Counted from the stretch's first letter, positions 1 through 7,248 are shown. The stretch: DNA of 8,769 nucleotides from an uncultured Burkholderiales bacterium (GCA_937927685.1 CALBSC010000045.1:1-8769); one strand, 5' to 3'. Numbers and translations are program-made. The notes: generated by a model not told the origin, from the sequence alone.

Positions 1-54
<54 letters not shown>

Positions 55-73
55 GTTGGGTGTCGAGAGCAAG

Positions 74-102
74 AGTATAACCTGAAATTCAGGCTTTGCT
101 CA
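74..102 (-). promoter_or_regulatory. possible promoter for the tRNA-Ala gene
   Basis: On the minus strand TATACT (79-74) matches five of six bases of the sigma-70 -10 box and lies 19 bases before the tRNA 5' end, which would give a leader of about 12 bases. The -35 region, 17 bases further upstream (102-97, TGAGCA), matches only three of six and lies inside the last codons of gltX. A small palindrome (81-93, a 5-bp stem with a 3-base loop) covers the gltX stop codon. It has no T run after it, so it is not a convincing terminator. This is a weak prediction based on spacing and the -10 box only. Confidence 0.3.
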
Positions 103-1474
103 GACGGGCCAGAACAATGTCCCTTTTTGACAATGTCAGCACCGCATCGAGGGACGGCGTCTGGGCCGTCCCCATAACCAGCACCCGCACTGGCATGGCC
201 AGCTGGGGCATCTTGAGCTGGCAGGCCGCCAGGGTCTCCTTGATGGCGGCGGCGATGGCCGGCGATTCCCAGGCACAGACCTGCAAACGTTCGGCCAGTT
301 GGGCAATGGCCGGACGGACCGCGTCAGTCACGTGTTTGGAGAGCTCTTCGGCCACGGGCGTGACATCGGCGTAAAACGCCTGGGCCCAATGCGCCAACAC
401 CACCAGGGTGTCGCAACGGTCTTTGAACAGCTCGCAAATACCGCTCAGGCGTTCATCCGGCGTGATGCCCTGTTGTGCCAGCAATGGCGTGATCCGTGCA
501 GCCAGGTCATCGCCACTGAGCGCCTTGAGGTGCTGGGCATTGACCCAGCGCAGTTTGGCGTCGTCAAATTGCGCTGCACTGCGACCCAGGTGGTCCAGGC
601 TGAACCATTGCAGGAACTGGTCACGGGAAAAAATCTCGTCGTCACCATGGCTCCAGCCCAGGCGGGCCAAGTAGTTCACCATGGCGTCCGGCAGATAGCC
701 CTCATCGCGGTACTGGGTGACCGGCTTGGCGCCATTGCGCTTGCTCATCTTTTCACCCTGCTCGTTGAGCACGGTGGGCAAATGCGCATACACCGGCGGT
801 TCAAAGCCGAGTGCACGGAAGATGTTGATCTGGCGCGGCGTGTTGTTCACATGGTCGTCACCCCGGATCACGTGGGTGATGCGCATGTCGATGTCGTCCA
901 CCACCACGCAGAAGTTGTAGGTGGGGGTGCCGTCCGGGCGAGCAATGACCAGATCGTCGAGTTCGGCATTGCGAATCTCGATGCGGCCTTTGACTTTGTC
1001 GTCCCAGGCCACCACGCCGTCCAGCGGGTTGCGAAAGCGCAGCACCGGTTGCACACCCGCCGGCACAGGGGGCAAGGTCTTGCCCGGCTCGGGGCGCCAG
1101 GTGCCGTCGTAGCGCGGCTTTTCCTTGGCGGCCATTTGTCGTTCGCGCAGCGCATCGAGTTCTTCCACGCTCATGTAACAGGGGTAGACCTGTCCACTGG
1201 CCTGCAACTGCGCGAGCACTTCGCGGTAGCGGTCCATGCGCTGCATCTGGTAGAACGGGCCTTCGTCGGGGTCCAGGCCCAGCCACTTCATGCCTTCCAG
1301 AATGACATCCACAGCCGCCTGGGAGGAGCGATCGAGATCGGTGTCTTCAATGCGCAAAATGAAAGTGCCTTGCTGGGCACGGGCAAACGCCCAGGGGTAC
1401 AAGGCCGAGCGGATATTGCCCAGGTGAATGAAGCCCGTGGGCGACGGCGCAAAGCGGGTGCGAACAGCAGTCAT
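89..1474 (-). CDS. gltX: glutamate--tRNA ligase (GluRS)
   Basis: GltX attaches glutamate to tRNA-Glu using ATP in the cytoplasm. With the start chosen here the protein has 461 residues, normal for bacterial GluRS. The class I HIGH-type signature reads HLGN at 17-20 inside FAPSPTGFIHLGNIR. IEDTD is at 42-46, GDDH near 205, and the KMSKR loop at 242-246. The C-terminal third is the helical anticodon-binding region. The zinc-binding insertion of the E. coli enzyme has lost its ligands: Cys99 is kept, but Met101 and Trp126 stand where cysteines are expected. The start at 1474 (MTAVRTRFAPSPTG) fits the family N-terminus. An in-frame ATG at 1504 would add 10 residues and overlap the metZ stop codon as TGATG, so coupled initiation there is a real alternative. 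Neither start has a good Shine-Dalgarno sequence. It is the last protein gene of the cluster, 29 bases after metZ. Confidence 0.96.
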   Translation of the reverse strand: MTAVRTRFAPSPTGFIHLGNIRSALYPWAFARAQQGTFILRIEDTDLDRSSQAAVDVILEGMKWLGLDPDEGPFYQMQRMDRYREVLAQLQASGQVYPCYMSVEELDALRERQMAAKEKPRYDGTWRPEPGKTLPPVPAGVQPVLRFRNPLDGVVAWDDKVKGRIEIRNAELDDLVIARPDGTPTYNFCVVVDDIDMRITHVIRGDDHVNNTPRQINIFRALGFEPPVYAHLPTVLNEQGEKMSKRNGAKPVTQYRDEGYLPDAMVNYLARLGWSHGDDEIFSRDQFLQWFSLDHLGRSAAQFDDAKLRWVNAQHLKALSGDDLAARITPLLAQQGITPDERLSGICELFKDRCDTLVVLAHWAQAFYADVTPVAEELSKHVTDAVRPAIAQLAERLQVCAWESPAIAAAIKETLAACQLKMPQLAMPVRVLVMGTAQTPSLDAVLTLSKRDIVLARLSKA

Positions 1475-1503
1475 GTGAATCAGGTCGTCGCCAAGAAGGC
1501 GCA

Positions 1504-2718
1504 TCAATAGGTGTCGAGGCCGCGCGACAGATCGGCTTTCAGGTCGTCCAGGTGTTCCAGCCCCACCGCGACGCGGATGAGGTGCTGCTGAATGCCGGCC
1601 GCTTGCCGCTGCGCTTCCGTCAGTCGACCGTGTGAGGTGCTGGCCGGTTGGGTGATGGTGGTTTTGACGTCGCCCAGGTTGGCGGTGACCGACAGCATCT
1701 GCGTGCTGTCGATGACGTGAAAGGCGTTGCGGCGCCCCGCCTCCGGCGAGTCGCCCTTCACATCAAAGGACAACACCGCGCCGCCCAACCCATGCTGCTG
1801 GCGCATGGCCAGCTCGTGCTGCGGATGGCTCTCCAGGCCGGGGTAATGCACCCGGGCCACACGCGGATGCGCCTCAAGCCAGCGCGCCAACTCGAGCGCT
1901 CGCTGCGATTGCGCCTGCATGCGAATGCCCAGGGTCTCCATGCCCTTGAGCACCACCCAGGCATTGAAGGGCGAGAGGCTCATGCCGGCACTGCGCATCA
2001 CAGGCACGAAGGTGCCGCGAATCAGGGCGTCGCTGGCACACAAGGCACCGGCCACCACCCGCCCCTGGCCGTCCAGGTGCTTGGTGCCGGAGTGCACCAC
2101 GATGTCGGCGCCCAGATCGATGGGTCGCTGCAAGGCGGGCGTGCAAAAGCAGTTGTCCACGGCCAGCAAGGCGCCGGCCTGGTGGGCGATGTCGGCGAGC
2201 ACCGCGATATCGCACACATCGGTCAGCGGGTTGGTGGGGGTTTCGGCAAACAGCAAGCGGGTGTTGGGCTGCACCGCACGACGCCATTCGTCCGCATCGG
2301 TTTGCGAGACGAAGGTGGTCTGCACGCCAAACTTGCCGAACTCGGAACCAATCAGCTTGAGGGTGGAGCCAAACACCGAACGCGAGCACACCACGTGGTC
2401 GCCGCTCTTGAGCAGGCCCATGCAGAGCAGCAAAACGGCGGACATGCCGCTGGAGGTGCCGATGCAGGCCTCGGCCCCTTCGAGTGCGGCCAGGCGTTGC
2501 TCCATGCTGGCCACCGTGGGGTTGGTGAAACGGGAGTAGATGTAACCATCTTCCTCACCCCCAAAACGCCGAGCGGCCGTCTCGCTGTCGGGCTGCACAA
2601 AGCTGGAGGTGAGAAAAAGCGCTTCCGAGTTTTCGCCGTACTGGCTTTTGTCAACAGCGGCGCGCACGGCCAGCGTATCGAGGTGCCAGCTGTCGCGGGA
2701 AGTGGGTTTGGAAGTCAT
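1504..2718 (-). CDS. metZ: O-succinylhomoserine sulfhydrylase (PLP-dependent)
   Basis: A 404-residue member of the Cys/Met-metabolism PLP enzyme family, fold type I. MetZ makes homocysteine directly from an activated homoserine (O-succinyl- or O-acetylhomoserine) and sulfide, bypassing cystathionine. Visible motifs are YSRFTNPT at 61-68, the phosphate-binding GTSSGMSA at 87-94, AVDN with the pyridine-contacting Asp188, and HSGTKHLDGQGR with the Schiff-base Lys213. Length and motifs match MetZ of Pseudomonas, where the gene also follows purF. That synteny favours metZ over metB, metC or metY, but the acyl group used (succinyl or acetyl) cannot be decided from sequence. The ATG lies 11 bases after the purF stop with only a poor ribosome-binding site, consistent with translation coupled to purF. 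Confidence 0.92.
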   Translation of the reverse strand: MTSKPTSRDSWHLDTLAVRAAVDKSQYGENSEALFLTSSFVQPDSETAARRFGGEEDGYIYSRFTNPTVASMEQRLAALEGAEACIGTSSGMSAVLLLCMGLLKSGDHVVCSRSVFGSTLKLIGSEFGKFGVQTTFVSQTDADEWRRAVQPNTRLLFAETPTNPLTDVCDIAVLADIAHQAGALLAVDNCFCTPALQRPIDLGADIVVHSGTKHLDGQGRVVAGALCASDALIRGTFVPVMRSAGMSLSPFNAWVVLKGMETLGIRMQAQSQRALELARWLEAHPRVARVHYPGLESHPQHELAMRQQHGLGGAVLSFDVKGDSPEAGRRNAFHVIDSTQMLSVTANLGDVKTTITQPASTSHGRLTEAQRQAAGIQQHLIRVAVGLEHLDDLKADLSRGLDTY

Positions 2719-2729
2719 GTTGATCCGGA

Positions 2730-4250
2730 TTACTCTGAGGCGTTGGGCAGCGCCAGACGGGAAGCATCATCGCTCTCCTCGGGTTGGCCCACACGCTGGT
2801 GGTTGATGCGCTGGATGTCCTGCACCGTGATATCACCCGTCACGTAAACACCATCGAAACACGAGGCGTCAAAGCCACTCAACGGCATGTCGTGGGTGGG
2901 CGACACCGCCGCTTGCCGCACAGCGATCTTCATGCTGTCGACGTCCTGGTAGATCAGCGCATCGCAGCCGATGAGCTCGCGCACCTCCTCCAGGCTGCGG
3001 TTGTAGGCCACCAGTTCCTCGGAGGTGGGCATGTCAATGCCATACACGTTGGGGTAGCGCACGGGGGGGGCGGCGCTGGCCATGTAGACCTTGCGCGCAC
3101 CGGCGTCGCGCGCCATCTGCACGATCTCGCGACTGGTGGTACCACGCACGATGGAGTCGTCCACCAGCAGGACGTTGCGACCACGGAATTCGCTGGCGAT
3201 CACGTTGAGTTTTTGTCGCACCGAGCGCTTGCGAACGCCCTGCCCCGGCATGATGAAGGTACGACCCACATAGCGGTTTTTGACGAAGCCCTCGCGGTAC
3301 GGCTTGCCCAGCAAATGGGCGAGTTGGGTGGCGCTGGGTCGGCTCGATTCGGGGATGGGAATCACCACATCAATCTCGGTGGGGGGCACGGTGGAGATGA
3401 CGCGCTTGGCCAGCGTCTCGCCCAGGTTCAGTCGTGCCTGGTACACCGAGATGCCGTCCAGCGTGGAGTCCGGTCGGGCCAGGTACACGTACTCGAAAAT
3501 GCAGGGATTGAGGCTGACGTGTTCGGCGCACTGCTGCGCATGCAACTGACCTTGCAGGTCGATGAAGATGGCCTCGCCAGGCATGACGTCCCGCTCGAAG
3601 ACATGGCCCGTGCCCTCCAGGGTCACCGACTCGCTGCCCACCATGACGGTGCCATCGCGGCCACGGCCAAAGCACAGCGGACGGATGCCATAAGGATCGC
3701 GAAACGCCAGGATGCCGTGGCCGGCAATCATGGCGATCACGGCGTAAGAACCTTTGATGCGGCGATGCACTCCCCGCACTGCCTCGAACACGTCCTCGGG
3801 CTTCAAGGTGAGGCCGCGGGTGGTGGCCTCGAGTTCATGGGCCAGCACGTTGAGCAACACCTCGGAATCACTGTCGGTGTTGATGTGCCGGTGATCGATG
3901 CTGAACAACTGGCTGCGCAACTCCTGCGCGTTGGTGAGGTTGCCGTTGTGCACCAGCACCAGACCAAAGGGGGCGTTGACGTAGAACGGTTGCGCCTCTT
4001 CCTCGCTGAAGGCATTGCCGGCCGTGGGGTAGCGCACTTGCCCCAGGCCCACCGTGCCAGGCAGTGCGCGCATGTTGCGGGTTCTGAACACATCACGCAC
4101 CATGCCCTTGGCCTTGTGCATGAAGAACTTGCGACCCAGCTGGGTCACGATGCCGGCTGCGTCTTGCCCACGGTGTTGCAACAGCAACAGCGCGTCGTAA
4201 ATCAGCTGGTTGACGGGTGCGTTGCTGACAACGCCGACGATTCCACACAT
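2730..4250 (-). CDS. purF: amidophosphoribosyltransferase
   Basis: PurF catalyses the first committed step of purine synthesis: PRPP plus glutamine gives phosphoribosylamine, glutamate and pyrophosphate. The 506-residue length equals the E. coli-type enzyme. The protein starts MCGIVG, so removal of Met exposes the catalytic Cys2 with no propeptide, which fixes the start at 4250; an upstream TTG in frame would bury the nucleophile. N-terminal glutaminase motifs include QHRGQD (25-30), RYPTAG (73-78) and HNGNLTN (101-107). The phosphoribosyltransferase half carries the PRPP loop LLVDDSIVRGTT at 361-372. It does not look like the Bacillus type, which has a propeptide and a 4Fe-4S cluster. The start follows the cvpA stop after one base (TGATATG on the minus strand), implying tight coupling. 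In E. coli cvpA-purF is repressed by PurR; I found no evident PurR box here. Confidence 0.97.
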   Translation of the reverse strand: MCGIVGVVSNAPVNQLIYDALLLLQHRGQDAAGIVTQLGRKFFMHKAKGMVRDVFRTRNMRALPGTVGLGQVRYPTAGNAFSEEEAQPFYVNAPFGLVLVHNGNLTNAQELRSQLFSIDHRHINTDSDSEVLLNVLAHELEATTRGLTLKPEDVFEAVRGVHRRIKGSYAVIAMIAGHGILAFRDPYGIRPLCFGRGRDGTVMVGSESVTLEGTGHVFERDVMPGEAIFIDLQGQLHAQQCAEHVSLNPCIFEYVYLARPDSTLDGISVYQARLNLGETLAKRVISTVPPTEIDVVIPIPESSRPSATQLAHLLGKPYREGFVKNRYVGRTFIMPGQGVRKRSVRQKLNVIASEFRGRNVLLVDDSIVRGTTSREIVQMARDAGARKVYMASAAPPVRYPNVYGIDMPTSEELVAYNRSLEEVRELIGCDALIYQDVDSMKIAVRQAAVSPTHDMPLSGFDASCFDGVYVTGDITVQDIQRINHQRVGQPEESDDASRLALPNASE

Positions 4251-4251
4251 A

Positions 4252-4737
4252 TCAGGGCAAGTACTTTCCAAAATGTGCCGGCAACACCGGCTTCAACCAC
4301 TGAAGTCCTTCGACCAGGCTGCGTGCCAGGGGCGAACCCGTCCACCACGCAGCCGATTGCATCGGGGTCAGGCTCACCACCACCGCCAGGGTCAGCAGCA
4401 GCACGACACCGCGCAATCCGCCAAACACACCACCCAGCAGCCGGTCCACCAGGCCCAGGCCCACCGCCGAGACCAGCTTGCTGACCATCCAGCCCAGCAT
4501 CACCGACACCACCAGCACCGCCACAAACACGGTGACAAAACCGGCCAGGTAGCGCAACACCTCGCTGGCCCCTTGCAACGGCAGCCAGTCAGCGGCCTGC
4601 GGTGCCCACGCCTGGGCAATCCAGAAACCGGCGATCCACCCGGCCAGGGAAATCACCTCACGGACCAGGCCTCTCCACATCCCCAGCAACACCGAGACGC
4701 CCAACACGGCCAGGAGGATCCAGTCCACGGCGTCCAT
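4252..4737 (-). CDS. cvpA: CvpA family inner-membrane protein
   Basis: A 161-residue integral membrane protein. Hydrophobic segments lie near residues 5-21, 27-44, 62-84 and 103-122, with the family's Arg/Gly-rich turn WRGLVREVISLAGW at 21-34 and the glycine-rich VDRLLGGVFGGLRG at 97-110. The name comes from its requirement for colicin V production in E. coli, and the family has been linked to envelope homeostasis; a precise biochemical function is not established. The start at 4737 (MDAVDWILLAVLG) fits the family N-terminus and lies 4 bases after the stop of the SPOR gene, without a visible Shine-Dalgarno sequence. Position between dedD and purF is the conserved proteobacterial arrangement. 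Confidence 0.93.
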   Translation of the reverse strand: MDAVDWILLAVLGVSVLLGMWRGLVREVISLAGWIAGFWIAQAWAPQAADWLPLQGASEVLRYLAGFVTVFVAVLVVSVMLGWMVSKLVSAVGLGLVDRLLGGVFGGLRGVVLLLTLAVVVSLTPMQSAAWWTGSPLARSLVEGLQWLKPVLPAHFGKYLP

Positions 4738-4741
4738 GGGC

Positions 4742-5470
4742 TTACAAGGTGAGGACCGTGGCTTGCAGGTTCATCGTCTTGGCGCGCGCGGCGGCCTTGT
4801 CCGCTTCGTCCTTGGTGGCAAACGGGCCCAGACGAACCCGGGTGCGCTTGCCTTCCTTGGTCTCTGCGACATGGGTATAGGTTTTGAGACCAGCCTTTTC
4901 CAGACGACTGCGCACCTCGCGCGCCTTGGCGTCATCGGCGTACGCCCCGACCTGCACCACAAAACGGGGCGCGGTGGCCTCGGTCGGTTTGTCGGTGGCG
5001 GCCTTGTCAGCGGCTGGCTTGTCCTGGGCGGTTTTGTCTGCGGCAGGTTTGGCTGCTGCGTCTGACTTTGCCGGGTCGGCCAGTGACACAGCGGGCGTCT
5101 TGGCAGCACCACCGGCGGAAGGTGCCGTCTGCACGACCTCTTCGTTGTGCTCCAGGCTGGCCTGGGTGGACACGGCCTCGGCGGCACGGGCCGTTGGCTC
5201 AGGGGCCGGCTTGATGGCGACCGGTGCCGTTTGCGGCGTGGTTTTTTGTCTGTCGGGAATGTCGATGGGAATGTCGACCGACACCGGGCGCGGCTGGGTG
5301 TCAAAGAGGATGGGGAAACCCACCACGGCCAGGAGCACCAGCACCGTGGCACCGATCAGGCGCTGACGGGCACGGCGACGAAGTGCTTCCAGGCTCTCGC
5401 CCGATGTGCCACCTGTGGAACCGTCTTCCCCCAGTCCGGGGTTGGGCAATCGGAATTTGAAAAATGCCAT
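4742..5470 (-). CDS. dedD: SPOR-domain inner-membrane protein, DedD-like
   Basis: A 242-residue protein expected to sit in the inner membrane with its bulk in the periplasm. A short basic cytoplasmic tail (RRRARQR, 31-37) precedes one transmembrane segment (about 39-56). A Pro/Ala/Lys-rich linker follows (about 57-167), then a C-terminal SPOR domain (168-242, from RFVVQVGAYAD to the end). SPOR domains bind peptidoglycan stripped of stem peptides at division septa; DedD and FtsN are the E. coli examples. The position between folC and cvpA matches E. coli dedD, the basis for the symbol; the linker sequence itself is not conserved. The start MAFFKFRLP at 5470 lies 5 bases past the folC stop; a TTG at 5479 would add three residues and overlap the folC stop. 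No clear ribosome-binding site is seen. Confidence 0.88.
   Translation of the reverse strand: MAFFKFRLPNPGLGEDGSTGGTSGESLEALRRRARQRLIGATVLVLLAVVGFPILFDTQPRPVSVDIPIDIPDRQKTTPQTAPVAIKPAPEPTARAAEAVSTQASLEHNEEVVQTAPSAGGAAKTPAVSLADPAKSDAAAKPAADKTAQDKPAADKAATDKPTEATAPRFVVQVGAYADDAKAREVRSRLEKAGLKTYTHVAETKEGKRTRVRLGPFATKDEADKAAARAKTMNLQATVLTL
4988..5047 (-). repeat. four-copy 15-bp / pentapeptide repeat in the SPOR linker
   Basis: Residues 142-161 of the DedD-like protein form four units of five residues: PAADK, TAQDK, PAADK, AATDK. Asp-Lys recurs at 145, 150, 155 and 160, so the DNA has an exact 15-base period. The units have diverged at the DNA level, so this is an old, partly decayed tandem repeat. 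It lies in the extended periplasmic linker, where length changes should be tolerated. Confidence 0.75.
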
Positions 5471-5475
5471 GGCAG

Positions 5476-6762
5476 TCAAGGGTTCAGATGCGGGGCACCC
5501 AGACGTGGGATGCCTTGCTGCAAGATCCCGCCCACCGTGTAGAACGACCCGAAGACGACGATTCTATCAGTGGGGTCTGCATGGCCAACGGCTGCATCCA
5601 GGGCGGCCTGGGGGGTGGGATGGCCATGCAGGCTCACGCCCGCGCGGGCCGGCAAACGGCTGAAAATTTGCTGCAACTGCTGGGCACTGGACGCCCGCTG
5701 TGTGGGCAGATCGGTGAAGTGCCACACGTCGACCAGCGGGCCCAGGCGGGTGAAGATGTCTGACAAATCCTTGTCCGCCATGGCGCCAAACACGGCGTGG
5801 GTGCGGGGGTAAAAGCCCATCGCGTCCAGGTTCTCCGCCAGCGCCGCGGCGGCATGCGGGTTGTGTGCCACGTCCAGCACCAGCGTGGGCTGGCCGGGCA
5901 CGATCTGGAAACGGCCCGGCAACTCGACCAGGGCCAGCCCGTTGCGCACCGCCTGCGCCGTGACCGGAATGCGGTCGTGCAGCGCTTCCAGGGCGGCCAG
6001 CACCCCGGCGGCATTGATGAGCTGATTGGCCCCCCGCAAGGCCGGGTAGGCCAGGCCGGCATAGCGTCGCTGTTGCCCGCGCCAGGACCATTGCTGCCGG
6101 TCGCCCGCCACATGGAAGTCATGCCCCAGCCGCACCAGCCGGGCGTCGATCTCGCGGGCGCGGTCCAGCACCGAGGTGGGGGGCATGGGGTCGCTCACCA
6201 CCACGGGGCGGCCGGTGCGCATGATGCCGGCCTTTTCCCGGCCAATCGATTCGCGGTCATGGCCCAGAAACTCGGCATGGTCCAGGTCGATGCTGGTGAT
6301 GATGGCGCAATCGGCGTCGATCACGTTCACGGCATCCAGCCGCCCCCCCAGCCCCACCTCCAGGATCACCACATCGGGGGCAGCCGCGGCCAGCCGGTCC
6401 AGAATGGCCAGGGTGGTGAATTCGAAGTAGGTGAGGGTCACGTCCTGACGGGCGGCCTCGACGCGCTCGAAGTGGGGAATCAGGGCCTGCGCCGAGGTGT
6501 TGTCGCCATCGAGCCGACAGCGTTCCTCGAAGTGCACCAGGTGCGGGGAGGTGTACAGGCCCGTGTGGTAGCCGGCCTCGCGCAGGATGGTCTCCAGCAT
6601 GGCGCAGGTGGAGCCCTTGCCATTGGTGCCCGCCACGGTGATCACCGGCATGGCCAGGCGCAAGCCCATGCGCTGCGCCACCTCACGCACACGCGCGAGC
6701 GTCATGTCAATGGCCACGGGGTGTAAAGCTTCGCAGTGCGTCAGCCAGTCTTGCAAGGTCAT
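5476..6762 (-). CDS. folC: bifunctional dihydrofolate synthase / folylpolyglutamate synthase
   Basis: FolC adds the first glutamate to dihydropteroate and extends the polyglutamate tail of reduced folates, using ATP, in the cytoplasm. The 428-residue protein is a Mur-ligase-type enzyme. It shows the P-loop AGTNGKGST at 44-52, LEVGLGGRLDAVN at 134-146, SIDLDHAEFLG at 157-167, and GREKAGIMR at 174-182, whose Lys177 is the likely carbamylated lysine. The C-terminal Rossmann domain has DVAHNPHA at 297-304 and FGSFYTVGG at 404-412. It is the first gene of the minus-strand cluster. A GAGGG stretch lies about 12 bases before the ATG, rather far for a ribosome-binding site. In many proteobacteria accD sits directly upstream; here a divergent ArsC-like gene does, so the cluster's promoter should lie in the 91-base gap at 6763-6853. 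Confidence 0.95.
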   Translation of the reverse strand: MTLQDWLTHCEALHPVAIDMTLARVREVAQRMGLRLAMPVITVAGTNGKGSTCAMLETILREAGYHTGLYTSPHLVHFEERCRLDGDNTSAQALIPHFERVEAARQDVTLTYFEFTTLAILDRLAAAAPDVVILEVGLGGRLDAVNVIDADCAIITSIDLDHAEFLGHDRESIGREKAGIMRTGRPVVVSDPMPPTSVLDRAREIDARLVRLGHDFHVAGDRQQWSWRGQQRRYAGLAYPALRGANQLINAAGVLAALEALHDRIPVTAQAVRNGLALVELPGRFQIVPGQPTLVLDVAHNPHAAAALAENLDAMGFYPRTHAVFGAMADKDLSDIFTRLGPLVDVWHFTDLPTQRASSAQQLQQIFSRLPARAGVSLHGHPTPQAALDAAVGHADPTDRIVVFGSFYTVGGILQQGIPRLGAPHLNP

Positions 6763-6777
6763 GCGGACAATTTTCCC

Positions 6778-6846
6778 TCATGCACGACCGATCGACCGAC
6801 ACCCCAGGGACGGGGGCCGCTGGACGCGGTTCGGTTTCGTGCATGA
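6778..6846. repeat. perfect 10-bp inverted repeat flanking the divergent promoter region
   Basis: TCATGCACGA at 6778-6787 is repeated as its exact reverse complement TCGTGCATGA at 6837-6846, with 49 bases between. Read along each gene, the same decamer precedes both starts: its end is 15 bases before the folC ATG and 7 bases before the ATG of the ArsC-like gene. Inside the interval, CGACCGAT/CGACCGAC (6785-6800) is an imperfect 8-bp tandem repeat. The arms could be operator half-sites for a shared regulator; this is inference. No good sigma-70 promoter pair is evident in the gap in either direction. Confidence 0.55.
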
Positions 6847-6853
6847 TGCGGGC

Positions 6854-7216
6854 ATGAGCACACTCCGCATCACCCTCTTTGGCATCCCGAACTGCGACAG
6901 CGTCAAGAAGGCGCGCGTCTGGATGCAGGACCACCAGGTCGAGCACGACTTCCATGATTTCAAGAAACAGGGCGTGCCCGAAGCCGCGCTGGACACCTGG
7001 CTCGACCAGGCCGGGTGGGAGACCCTGGTGAACCGCAAGGGCACCACCTGGCGCCAGATGGACCCCGACGCTCAGGCAGCCGTCCGGGACCGTGACAGCG
7101 CCCGTCGACAGTTGCTGGCCACCCCCAGCCTGATCAAACGTCCGGTGGTGATGCGGGGCCGCCAGGTCGTGGTGGGTGTCAACCCGCAGGCCTGGCAGGA
7201 CGTTACAAACGGGTGA
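6854..7216 (+). CDS. ArsC/Spx-family (YffB-like) thioredoxin-fold protein
   Basis: A 120-residue cytoplasmic protein of the ArsC-like family (Pfam ArsC). The N-terminus LFGIPNCDSVKKARVW carries the single active-site cysteine (Cys14) at the expected place after the first strand. RKGTTWR (61-67) and PSLIKRPVV (91-99) are the other family signatures, Arg97 being the position of the oxyanion-contacting arginine of ArsC. The closest match I recognise is YffB of E. coli, an ArsC relative of uncertain role (glutathione-linked reductase activity has been suggested). The sequence favours YffB over true arsenate reductase, and there is no ars gene nearby. It is the only gene here transcribed divergently from folC. 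The ATG at 6854 gives the normal family N-terminus; a GTG at 6839 in frame would add five residues. Confidence 0.88.
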   Translation: MSTLRITLFGIPNCDSVKKARVWMQDHQVEHDFHDFKKQGVPEAALDTWLDQAGWETLVNRKGTTWRQMDPDAQAAVRDRDSARRQLLATPSLIKRPVVMRGRQVVVGVNPQAWQDVTNG

Positions 7217-7224
7217 GTGTGCGG

Positions 7225-7240
7225 TGAGCCTTCGGGCTTG
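7225..7240 (+). terminator. weak hairpin after the ArsC-like gene
   Basis: AGCC and GGCT pair around a TTCG tetraloop (7227-7238), extended by two G-U pairs to six pairs. It begins nine bases after the stop codon but is followed by a mixed sequence rather than a T run, so termination here would be inefficient at best. Confidence 0.2.
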
Positions 7241-7248
7241 GCTGTTCA

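Noticed and set aside
81..93. Palindrome at the gltX stop as a terminator
   Set aside because: The stem is only five pairs, AT-containing, and lacks a following T run; the downstream tRNA on the same strand also argues against strong termination.
299..1510. 403-codon open frame on the plus strand opposite gltX
   Set aside because: It is the antisense shadow of gltX, with low-information composition and no domain. The same applies to the long plus-strand frames opposite metZ (1648-2847) and folC (5797-6726).
3063..3070. Run of eight G residues inside purF, a possible slippage or phase-variation tract
   Set aside because: It encodes conserved Ala-Pro-Pro residues and the frame is intact. Switching off an essential purine gene this way would make little sense.
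2784..4484. 566-codon open frame on the plus strand opposite purF and cvpA
   Set aside because: It is antisense to two certain genes, rich in His, Val, Ala and Gly as expected from the complement of GC-rich coding DNA, and shows no recognisable domain.
6854..7216. True arsenate reductase (arsC)
   Set aside because: The CDSVKKA active site and the RKGTTWR and IKRP signatures fit the YffB branch, and there are no arsenic-resistance genes nearby.
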